A DNA stretch of 26,519 bases from assembly GCA_946612455.1 (NCBI GenBank), contig CAMOER010000035.1:1-26519 (forward strand). Reading direction: 5' to 3'. Position numbers and translations under genes: made by a program. Positions 15,198 through 22,164 of this stretch are shown one piece after another. The stretch's first letter is position 1. Every line of letters starts with the position of its first letter. The notes beneath the pieces are model-generated. The model did not search any database. It was given only the letters and a program-made list of their open reading frames with translations, and had not been told where the DNA came from. Source of the DNA: UBA3305 sp002373555. GTDB taxonomy: Bacteria > Bacillota > Clostridia > Lachnospirales > Lachnospiraceae.

Positions 15198-16463
15198 TTA
15201 TGAAATTGCCGCATCCCCCTGCAGGATGATTCCCGCTTTCCCGATCTTTTCAAAGAAATCGGGGAAGCTTTTTTTAACGGCTTCCGCGCCTTCGATCACG
15301 CCGCCGGTCATGGTGCACAGCGCTGCAAGCGCCATGACGATACGGTGATCGTTATGCCCTGACAGGATCTGTTCCGGCGCCTGCAGGACCGCATCCGGGA
15401 TCACGATGCTGTCTTCGCGGACGGTGATGCCGATGCCGAATTTTGCAAGTTCTTCCGCCATCGCATGTCCGCGGTCGCTCTCCTTGATCGCGAGCCTGGC
15501 CGTTCCCGTCAGGACCGCGCCGTGACACATCGCCGCCGCGGCGATCAGCGCCGGCCCGAGATCCGGGCAGTCGGCGATGTCGAGAACCGGCGCAGTCATG
15601 CCTTCGGCCGGTTCATATTTCCGGATCTGTTCATAATATTCTTGATAGACGCGATCTCCCTGCAGACTGCAGGCATGCAGTCCCGTGACGTCCAGTTCGT
15701 TCTCTCCCGTGATCCCGAGGAGATCGAGCAGGGCCGCATTGGACCAGTCGCCTTCCACCGTATAGTCCGCGCAGTGATAGCAGCAGTCTTTTCCGATGCT
15801 GTATCGGAGATTCCCGTTTTCACAGACTGCAGCATCGATCTCTGCGCCGAAAATCCTCTGCATTTCCAGTGTCATCCCGACATACGGTCCGCTCTGCAGC
15901 CCGCCGGTCACGGTCACGCAGCTGTCTTTGCCAAGCATCGGCAGCGCCAGGAGCAGGCCGGTGATGAACTGGCTCGAAATATCGCCCCGGACGGAATACG
16001 TCCCGCCGGCCAGCTTCCCTTCCAACTCGATGCCGTTCTCTGTCTTCCTACAATATATATGATCTCTCCGGAATAATTCTTCGTATACGGACAGCGGGCG
16101 TTCAAACAGCCGCCGGCTTCCGGTGAGCTTCATCCTGCCGCCGCGCAGCAGACAAAGCGGGATCATGAACCGGAGCGTGGATCCGGATTCGCGGCAGTCG
16201 ATGACGTCCGACGCGGCCGGCCGGTCAAAATCGATGCCGCTGACAATCGCCGTTCCGTCATTTTCCGCTAAGCCGATTTCCGCGCCAAGCGCCTGCAGCG
16301 CCCCGACCGTCGCTTTGATATCCTCCGACATCGCCAGATTTTCGATCCGGCTTTTACCCGGTGCCAGCGCCGCACAGATCAGCGCCCGGTGCGCCATGCT
16401 CTTGGACGGCGGCGCGGCAACGGTCCCCCGTGCGGCAGAAGGTTCGATCCTCACAGAACTCAT
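15198..16463 (-). CDS. aroA: 3-phosphoshikimate 1-carboxyvinyltransferase (EPSP synthase)
   Basis: A 421-residue enzyme that joins phosphoenolpyruvate to shikimate-3-phosphate, the sixth step of the shikimate pathway. Substrate-binding PPSKSMAHRALI (18-29) has Lys21 and Arg26. The ESGSTLRFMIPL segment stands where E. coli has its LGNAGTAMRPL loop, the usual clostridial variant. DCPDLGPALIAAAA, LAIKESDR and GHNDHRIVMALA (PEP-binding) follow, and KSFPDFFEKIG closes the protein. The start overlaps the stop of aroE-aroK by four bases (ATGA). The 3' end of the coding sequence also contains a plus-strand terminator-like hairpin. Confidence 0.97.
   Translation of the reverse strand: MSSVRIEPSAARGTVAAPPSKSMAHRALICAALAPGKSRIENLAMSEDIKATVGALQALGAEIGLAENDGTAIVSGIDFDRPAASDVIDCRESGSTLRFMIPLCLLRGGRMKLTGSRRLFERPLSVYEELFRRDHIYCRKTENGIELEGKLAGGTYSVRGDISSQFITGLLLALPMLGKDSCVTVTGGLQSGPYVGMTLEMQRIFGAEIDAAVCENGNLRYSIGKDCCYHCADYTVEGDWSNAALLDLLGITGENELDVTGLHACSLQGDRVYQEYYEQIRKYEPAEGMTAPVLDIADCPDLGPALIAAAAMCHGAVLTGTARLAIKESDRGHAMAEELAKFGIGITVREDSIVIPDAVLQAPEQILSGHNDHRIVMALAALCTMTGGVIEGAEAVKKSFPDFFEKIGKAGIILQGDAAIS
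15235..15275 (+). terminator. Plus-strand intrinsic terminator inside the aroA coding sequence
   Basis: GCTTTCCCGAT (15235-15245) pairs with ATCGGGGAAGC (15258-15268): eleven pairs with one G-U. Seven Ts follow (15269-15275). It starts 44 bases after the stop of the plus-strand 89-residue gene, which has no other terminator. The same DNA encodes the conserved KKSFPDFFEKIGKA end of AroA on the other strand. Confidence 0.7.
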
Positions 16464-17767
16464 ACCGGATCTCCTTCCGTCCTGATCTCAGCGGCTTTTC
16501 TCGCCGGCTTCGGCTCCATATGAAATTCCTTCTCCATGAAATCGCGTATGATCGAGTCCGTGTTGGAACCGATATCCTGATTCGCCGCAAGCATACGCTC
16601 TCCTTCTTCCATATAGAACCCGTATCTTTCGGAAAATCTCTTTTCCAGCGCTTCCCGGTTGCTGGAAAGCGGCCGGTCATCCGAAGTAACCAGAAAATCG
16701 ATCGGTCTGTTGATGAAATACACGGTCCCGTTGCCTTTGAGCAATTCCATGTTGCGTTTTCTGAGGACTGCGCCCCCGCCTGTGGCAATAACGGTATTCT
16801 GCAGGGAAGCGGCCTCGCGGATGCATTCGCTCTCCACATCCCGGAAGGCTTTTTCGCCGTTCCCGGCAAAATAATCCGAGATCGGCATTTTGATCTTTTT
16901 GATGATCTCATCATCCACATCCACAAAATCCATCCCGAGTCTCGCGGCGGCCCGCTTCCCGAGCGTGGTCTTGCCGCTTCCGGGCATGCCGATCAGCACC
17001 AGATTTCGTTTGGCGGAAAGCATTTTCTGATAGACATCCTCGATCACCGTCTCCGGGATCTTCTGATCCGTAAACAGTTCTGCCGAATATTTTGCCTGGG
17101 CGACCAGCATATACAGTCCGCCGAAAGCCCGGATGCCTCTCTCCTGTGCTTCCACCACGATGAAGGACCGCAGCGGATTGTAGACCGCGTCAATAACGCC
17201 GGTAAGATACGGATAGACTTCGATATCAAAAGGCGCAAAGCCCAGGGAAGGATTCATCCCGCAGGGCGTTGTATTGATCCAGATATCCGCGTCTTCATGC
17301 TGCGCTGCCGCCTGTCCGTAGGTCAGACTTCCTCTTTTGCCCGTCCTGGATACCCGGTGGATCTCCGAAGCGCCGAAAAATGACGCCGCCGCACTGGCCG
17401 TATTCGACAGCGCACCGCTGCCGGCGATCAGCACCTTCTTTCCGAGCATCCGGACGCCCGCGCGCTTGATGAGCGAGATCATGGCAGGATAATCCGTATT
17501 ATAGCCGCAGAGAACGCCGTCCCGGTTCACGATCACATTGACCGAGCCGATCCTTTTTACAAGATCGTCCACCCGGTCCAGATGCGGGATCACCGCCTGC
17601 TTGTAAGGGATCGTAACATTGACTGCCTTGAAATCCCGCCGCCGCAGAAAATCTTCCAGTTCTTCCGGCGGGAACTCCAGCATCTCATATTGGTAATCGC
17701 CTAACAGCGCATGTATTTCTTTTGAAAAGCTGTAGTCCAGCTTCTGTCCGATCAATCCGTATTCCAT
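16460..17767 (-). CDS. aroE-aroK: Fused shikimate dehydrogenase / shikimate kinase
   Basis: A 435-residue fusion of two consecutive shikimate pathway enzymes. Residues 1 to about 250 are AroE: the catalytic Lys56 lies in NVTIPYK, Asp92 in GYNTDYP, and the NADP-binding loop reads IAGSGALSNTA (114-124), less canonical than GSGGASRA. INTTPCGMNP (164-173) and AVYNPLR are also typical. About 254-420 is AroK: Walker A GMPGSGKT (260-267), DVDDEI (283-288, shikimate and Mg2+ contacts), FRDVE (308-312) with Arg309, the ATGGGAVL loop (328-335), lid DRPL and the ERYGFY segment. It lies 20 bases after pheA and overlaps aroA by four bases. Confidence 0.95.
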   Translation of the reverse strand: MEYGLIGQKLDYSFSKEIHALLGDYQYEMLEFPPEELEDFLRRRDFKAVNVTIPYKQAVIPHLDRVDDLVKRIGSVNVIVNRDGVLCGYNTDYPAMISLIKRAGVRMLGKKVLIAGSGALSNTASAAASFFGASEIHRVSRTGKRGSLTYGQAAAQHEDADIWINTTPCGMNPSLGFAPFDIEVYPYLTGVIDAVYNPLRSFIVVEAQERGIRAFGGLYMLVAQAKYSAELFTDQKIPETVIEDVYQKMLSAKRNLVLIGMPGSGKTTLGKRAAARLGMDFVDVDDEIIKKIKMPISDYFAGNGEKAFRDVESECIREAASLQNTVIATGGGAVLRKRNMELLKGNGTVYFINRPIDFLVTSDDRPLSSNREALEKRFSERYGFYMEEGERMLAANQDIGSNTDSIIRDFMEKEFHMEPKPARKAAEIRTEGDPV

Positions 17768-17787
17768 CTTGTCTGTTCCCCGGCAGT

Positions 17788-18858
17788 TTATTCAAAGGAG
17801 CCTGCCATCTTGATATTTTCGCATACGCTCTGCAGTGCCTGCAGCATCCTCCAGCCGTTTTCCGATTCGATATTGCCTTCGCATTCGCAGAAGAAATAGT
17901 AGCTCCAGGGGGCGGTCCTGTCCGGTCTGCTCTTCAGGGAGCGCATATTGAACCCGTACTCCGCAAGCGCAGACAGCGCGCGGACAAGTGCGCCCGCCTC
18001 GTCTCTGACGGTAAACAGGAGAAGGAAGCGGTTGTCTTTAGCGGCCGGCTCTTTCATGCTCTTGGACAGAACGGCAAATCTGGTCGTGTTATCCATCGCG
18101 GTATTGATATGGCTGACGAGGTTCACCAGGCCGTACTCCCCTGCAGCCGTTTCACTGCCGATCGCGGCGACAGACCGGTCCCCTCTTTCGGCGACCTCCT
18201 TTGCGGCGGCAGCCGTGTTGACAAATTCTACGGTTTCCAGACCATGGTCTCTGATGAAATCCGCGCACTGACCGAGCGCCTGCGGATGACTGATCACCGT
18301 CCGGATCTCGGATAACGACGCGCCCGGCACAGCCAGCAGATTCTGCACCACCGCAATATCATGCACATCATTCACGAACAGGTTCCCGAAATAGATGAGA
18401 TCCATGACCTGGCTCACATCCCCGTTTGAGCTGTTCTCGATCGGAAGGAGCGCGTAATCGCACTCGCCGCTTTCCGCCGCAGCATAGGCCTCCTGAAAAT
18501 TCCCGCAGCCGACAGTCTCGGCAAGCGGGAACACCTTTTTCGCCGCGATATGCGCGAAGGATCCGGGCACGCCGCTGACCGCCACTCTGGCGCCGGTCAG
18601 AAGCCTGCGCTGGTACTGCTTGGATACTTCGATATTGTTCTTCAGGAAGCTGACATAATACGGCCGAAGCTCTTCTTCTACCAGCAGGCTGTTCCGTTCG
18701 ATCATCTCCGCTTCTCTTGCGGGATCCGTGATGCCGGTCCCCGTCGCGCGCTTGTATTCGGCAACGCCGTGGACCGCTTCCATGCGTTCCAGGAAGAGCT
18801 CGCGCATTTTTGCGTCCGTTTCGTTGATCTTTTTTCTTAAGACATCCAGATTTTCCAT
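17788..18858 (-). CDS. pheA: Bifunctional chorismate mutase / prephenate dehydratase (P-protein)
   Basis: A 356-residue enzyme that turns chorismate into prephenate and then phenylpyruvate, for phenylalanine. Residues 1 to about 85 are an AroQ-type chorismate mutase (LRKKINETDAKMRELFLERM, VAEYKRATG). About 90-270 is prephenate dehydratase with GSFAHIAA and TTRFAVL, whose Thr-Arg-Phe (259-261) is the catalytic motif. About 275-356 is an ACT domain: GALV (289-292) is conserved, and the phenylalanine-binding ESRP appears as KSRP (309-312), so feedback inhibition is likely. The ATG at 18858 has GAAAGGGG upstream; a longer frame would run into the pgi terminator. It leads pheA-aroEK-aroA. Confidence 0.96.
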   Translation of the reverse strand: MENLDVLRKKINETDAKMRELFLERMEAVHGVAEYKRATGTGITDPAREAEMIERNSLLVEEELRPYYVSFLKNNIEVSKQYQRRLLTGARVAVSGVPGSFAHIAAKKVFPLAETVGCGNFQEAYAAAESGECDYALLPIENSSNGDVSQVMDLIYFGNLFVNDVHDIAVVQNLLAVPGASLSEIRTVISHPQALGQCADFIRDHGLETVEFVNTAAAAKEVAERGDRSVAAIGSETAAGEYGLVNLVSHINTAMDNTTRFAVLSKSMKEPAAKDNRFLLLFTVRDEAGALVRALSALAEYGFNMRSLKSRPDRTAPWSYYFFCECEGNIESENGWRMLQALQSVCENIKMAGSFE

Positions 18859-18884
18859 GTAACCCCTTTCGGCATCTGTTCGCC

Positions 18885-18916
18885 GAAAAACGGCAGGCGG
18901 CCCTGCGGCCGCCTGC
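18885..18916 (-). terminator. Terminator of the murG-pgi transcript
   Basis: GCAGGCGGCC (18893-18902) pairs with GGCCGCCTGC (18907-18916), ten perfect GC-rich pairs with a 4-base loop. On the minus strand CGTTTTTC follows. It is 18 bases past the pgi stop and 34 bases before the pheA start, so pheA needs its own promoter or read-through; no clear promoter is visible in this gap. Confidence 0.88.
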
Positions 18917-18934
18917 ATTCTACCATGATGGATC

Positions 18935-20254
18935 TTATTTGGTATATCCCGGTTTTCCGAGAAGCATGAACATATTTCTCTTATATGCTTCCACGCCGGG
19001 CTGGTTGAACGGATTCACACCAAGCATGTAGCCGCTCACGCCGCAGGCAAATTCAAAGAAATAGAACAGTTCTCCGAGCGTTCTCTCATCCCTTCTCTTC
19101 AGATGGATCAGGAGATTGGGGACGCCGCCCTCGGTATGCGCCATGATCGTTCCCTTCATGGCATTCTTGTTGACGAAATCAACGGTCTTGCCGGCCAGAT
19201 AGTTCAGTCCGTCCAGGTCCTCCGCATCTTCCTTGATGGTGATCTCGCAGGAAGGCTCCTCGATATCGATAACGGTCTCGAACATGATCCTGGAACCGTC
19301 CTGAATGAACTGGCCCAGAGAATGCAGGTCCGTCGTCAGATCGACCGATGCCGGGAACAGGCCCTTGTGATCCTTGCCTTCGCTCTCGCCGTAGAGCTGC
19401 TTCCACCACTCGGCGACATAATGCACGCTGGGCTCATAGTTCGCCAGGATCTCTACGGAAGCGCCGCGTCTGTACAGGAGGTTTCTGCATGCTGCATACA
19501 GCAGCGCATCATTGTCCTCGAAAGGCGCCTTATAAAGTTCTGCCATGGCATCGGCTGCGCCGGCCATCAGTTCGTCGATATTCAGTCCCGCGGCTGCGAT
19601 GGGAAGCAGGCCGACAGCGGTCAGCACGGAGAAACGTCCGCCGATATCATCCGGCACCACGAAGGTCTCATAGCCTTCGGTATCCGCCAGCGTCTTGAGG
19701 GCGCCCTTCACCTTATCGGTCGTCGCATAAATACGCTCCTTCGCTTCTTCCTTGCCGTACTTCGCTTCCAGAAGCTCCTTGAAGATACGGAAAGCGATCG
19801 CCGGCTCGGTGGTCGTACCGGACTTGGAGATGACGTTGACGGAGAAATCTCTTCCCTCGATCACGTTCATCAGATGGGCCAGATAGGTGCTGCTCATATT
19901 GCTGCCGCAGAAATAGATCTCCGGCGCTTTGCGGATCTTGGAGCCGACAACATTGTAGAAGCTGTGCTGCAGGAATTCGATCGCGGCTCTTGCGCCGAGA
20001 TAGGATCCGCCGATGCCGATGACGATCAGGACATCGGACTGCTTTCTGATCTTCTCCGCCGCTTTCTTGATGCGGGCAAACTCTTCCTTGTCATAATCGA
20101 CCGGAAGTCGTCTCCAGCCAATGTAATCATTGCCTTCTCCGGTGCCGGACAGCAGCGTCTCTTTGGCTGCCAGAACATCGTTCTTCAATACGGCCAGATC
20201 CGCCATCGTGAAGAAATCCTTTGCGCTTGCCGCGTCAAATCTTACGTTTTTCAT
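18935..20254 (-). CDS. pgi: Glucose-6-phosphate isomerase
   Basis: A 439-residue cytoplasmic enzyme interconverting glucose-6-phosphate and fructose-6-phosphate; the short Bacillota form rather than the 550-residue enterobacterial one. VIGIGGSYLGARAAIEF (78-94), the phosphate-binding SKSGTTTEP (143-151) and the family signature DDIGGRFSVLTAVGLLP (202-218) are intact. The C-terminal GVNPFNQPGVEAYKRNMF has the catalytic Lys region. It starts 16 bases after murG and ends at a strong terminator. Its placement behind murG links hexose phosphates with wall synthesis only by position. Confidence 0.97.
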   Translation of the reverse strand: MKNVRFDAASAKDFFTMADLAVLKNDVLAAKETLLSGTGEGNDYIGWRRLPVDYDKEEFARIKKAAEKIRKQSDVLIVIGIGGSYLGARAAIEFLQHSFYNVVGSKIRKAPEIYFCGSNMSSTYLAHLMNVIEGRDFSVNVISKSGTTTEPAIAFRIFKELLEAKYGKEEAKERIYATTDKVKGALKTLADTEGYETFVVPDDIGGRFSVLTAVGLLPIAAAGLNIDELMAGAADAMAELYKAPFEDNDALLYAACRNLLYRRGASVEILANYEPSVHYVAEWWKQLYGESEGKDHKGLFPASVDLTTDLHSLGQFIQDGSRIMFETVIDIEEPSCEITIKEDAEDLDGLNYLAGKTVDFVNKNAMKGTIMAHTEGGVPNLLIHLKRRDERTLGELFYFFEFACGVSGYMLGVNPFNQPGVEAYKRNMFMLLGKPGYTK

Positions 20255-20270
20255 AGTCTCCTCCCTGTTT

Positions 20271-21347
20271 CTATATGTTTTTTCCCTGTGCCAGTGTGTC
20301 GAGCATCTCTGTGATGACGCTGACCGCGTCCTTCTCCATATGCGATGACATCAGGTCGATATAAGCCGCCCGGTCGCCGTACACTTTCTTTACGGCCGCG
20401 ACCAGCGTTTCATTATTCATTTTATCCTCTGTGAGCACTTCTGAAAAGCCCTGTTTGCGGAAAGATTCCGCGTTCAGGATCTGGTCGCCGCGGCTGGCTT
20501 CCGCCGACAGCGGGATCAGCACATTGGGCTTGCGGAGCGCCAGCAACTCGCAGATCGCATTCGCTCCTGCTCTGGAGATCACGACATCCGCCATGGCAAA
20601 GAGATCCTTCAGCGGCTCCTGGACATATTCGTACTGCACATACCCGGGCGTCCCCTGCAGGCTTTCATCCAGCCGGCCCTTGCCGCACAGGTGCACCACC
20701 TGGAAATCCGCAAGAAGCGCCGGCAGCGCGCTCCGGACTGCATTGTTCACATGCACGGCGCCCAGGCTGCCGCCGATGATCATCAGGACAGGCTTTTCAT
20801 CCGTAAATCCCGTCATCGTCAAGCCGGCTTCCTTCGTACCGGAAAGCAGCTCGCTCCGGATCGGGCAGCCGGTGACCACAGCCTTTCCTTCGGGCAGCGC
20901 CTTCGCTGTCTCCGGGAAATTGCAGCAGACCTTTGTCGCTGCGGGGATGCTGATCTTGTTGGCCAGTCCCGGCGTCATGTCGGATTCATGGATGATCACC
21001 GGGATCTTCAGCTGCTTCGCGGCGAGGACCACGGGGACCGAGACGAATCCGCCCTTGGAAAAGATGACATCCGGTCTGTATTTCTTCAGAAGCCTGCGGG
21101 CATCGCCGAAGCCCTTGATCACGCGGAACGGATCCGTGAAATTCTTCAAGTCAAAATAGCGTCTGAGCTTTCCAGTGGAGATGCCGTCATAGGGTACGCC
21201 GGCTGTCTTCACCAGCTCTTTTTCAATACCGTTGTGCGAACCGATATAGCGCACTTCAAAACCGGCAGCACGGAGCGCCGGCAGCAGCGCGATATTCGGC
21301 GTGACATGACCGGCCGTACCTCCGCCGGTCAGGATGATCTTCTTCAT
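20271..21347 (-). CDS. murG: UDP-N-acetylglucosamine-lipid I N-acetylglucosaminyltransferase MurG
   Basis: A 358-residue peripheral membrane glycosyltransferase that makes lipid II for peptidoglycan. The N-terminal GGGTAGHVTPN (8-18), FSKGGFVSVP (96-105), IIHESDMTPGLAN (118-130), GGSLGA (192-197) and the UDP-GlcNAc-binding SRAGANAICELLAL (258-271) are all in the expected order. The usual DHQ near the end reads RGDQILNA (286-293). It is not in a dcw cluster here but follows a TSCPD protein by 12 bases and precedes pgi by 16 bases. Confidence 0.95.
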   Translation of the reverse strand: MKKIILTGGGTAGHVTPNIALLPALRAAGFEVRYIGSHNGIEKELVKTAGVPYDGISTGKLRRYFDLKNFTDPFRVIKGFGDARRLLKKYRPDVIFSKGGFVSVPVVLAAKQLKIPVIIHESDMTPGLANKISIPAATKVCCNFPETAKALPEGKAVVTGCPIRSELLSGTKEAGLTMTGFTDEKPVLMIIGGSLGAVHVNNAVRSALPALLADFQVVHLCGKGRLDESLQGTPGYVQYEYVQEPLKDLFAMADVVISRAGANAICELLALRKPNVLIPLSAEASRGDQILNAESFRKQGFSEVLTEDKMNNETLVAAVKKVYGDRAAYIDLMSSHMEKDAVSVITEMLDTLAQGKNI

Positions 21348-21359
21348 ATTACCTCCGGA

Positions 21360-21617
21360 TCAGGCCGCTGGATGCTCCGCTCGGTACTGCTTCAGTGCTC
21401 TTGCGAGCTGGTCGGGACATGACGTGGGCCTGGGGCCGCAGGTGATCCCGGAAAGCTTCTCGATCAGCACATCGATATTCTGGCCTTCCGCCAGTGCGCC
21501 GATCCCCTTCAGGTTGCCGTTGCATCCGCCCAGGAACTGGACGCCTGTCACGGTATCGTCTTCATTGACATCAAACGAGATCATGACCGAGCATGTCCCT
21601 TTTGTTTTATACTGCAT
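21360..21617 (-). CDS. TSCPD-domain protein (TIGR03905-like)
   Basis: An 85-residue protein with four cysteines: Cys9, Cys32 (GGCNGNLKGI), Cys60 and Cys67 (ITCGPRPTSCPDQL, with TSCPD at 65-69). The TSCPD domain is otherwise found at the C-terminus of some ribonucleotide reductases, where its Cys residues probably bind zinc. The free-standing small version is common in Clostridia and its function is not known to me. A possible promoter (TTGAAG, 15 bases, TATAAA at 21635-21640) lies upstream but is weak. It starts the TSCPD-murG-pgi series. Confidence 0.85.
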   Translation of the reverse strand: MQYKTKGTCSVMISFDVNEDDTVTGVQFLGGCNGNLKGIGALAEGQNIDVLIEKLSGITCGPRPTSCPDQLARALKQYRAEHPAA

Positions 21618-21672
21618 TACATAGTCCCCCTGTGTTTATAACAATTTTTGCATATCTTCAAGATGCAAGACA

Positions 21673-21691
21673 GGCGCCGCATGGCGGCGCC
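21673..21691 (-). terminator. Hairpin after the HIT gene
   Basis: GGCGCCGC/GCGGCGCC forms an 8-bp stem with a 3-base loop, 12 bases past the HIT stop. On the minus strand TGTCTTGCATCTT follows, a poor T-tract. It probably marks a partial end of the secDF-HIT transcript. Confidence 0.5.
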
Positions 21692-21702
21692 TATTTCCGG
21701 TC

Positions 21703-22119
21703 TCACATTTCTTTTCTGATCTTTTCCGCCGTCTGCTCCATTTCGCCATCGGCATACTTCCCGGGCTCCCATGCGATCATGGGCGCATCCGTATCGTATC
21801 TCGGGATGACATGGGCATGAAAATGAAACACCGTCTGTCCGGCGGCTGTGCCGTTGTTCTGCACCACATTGAAGCCGTCCGCACCGAGCGCCTTCCTCTG
21901 CGCAGTGCCGATCTTCGCGGCAAGCGGCAGGATCTTCGCAGCATACGCCTCATCGAGTTCCGTCACATCCTTAAAATGCTCCTTCGGCAGGATGAGCGCA
22001 TGTCCGGCATTGGCCGGTCCCAGATCCAGGATCACGCGGAACATGTCATCTTCATACAGTGTGGAGGAAGGGATCTCCCCCGCAGCGATCTTGCAGAAAA
22101 TGCAGTTTTCATCTCTCAT
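21703..22119 (-). CDS. HIT-family nucleotide hydrolase/transferase
   Basis: A 138-residue HIT protein, in size and motif like the Hint/HinT group that hydrolyses nucleoside phosphoramidates and similar compounds. The histidine triad is HFHAHV (His99, His101, His103; His101 is the expected nucleophile). CIFCK (Cys6, Cys9) begins the protein, as in zinc-containing members, and FNVVQNNGTAAGQTV precedes the triad. It follows secDF by 45 bases; the association with SecDF has no known functional meaning. Confidence 0.93.
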   Translation of the reverse strand: MRDENCIFCKIAAGEIPSSTLYEDDMFRVILDLGPANAGHALILPKEHFKDVTELDEAYAAKILPLAAKIGTAQRKALGADGFNVVQNNGTAAGQTVFHFHAHVIPRYDTDAPMIAWEPGKYADGEMEQTAEKIRKEM

Positions 22120-22164
22120 AATGATTGCACCTCATTTCAGTTCAGAACAGAACGCGGGTCATAT

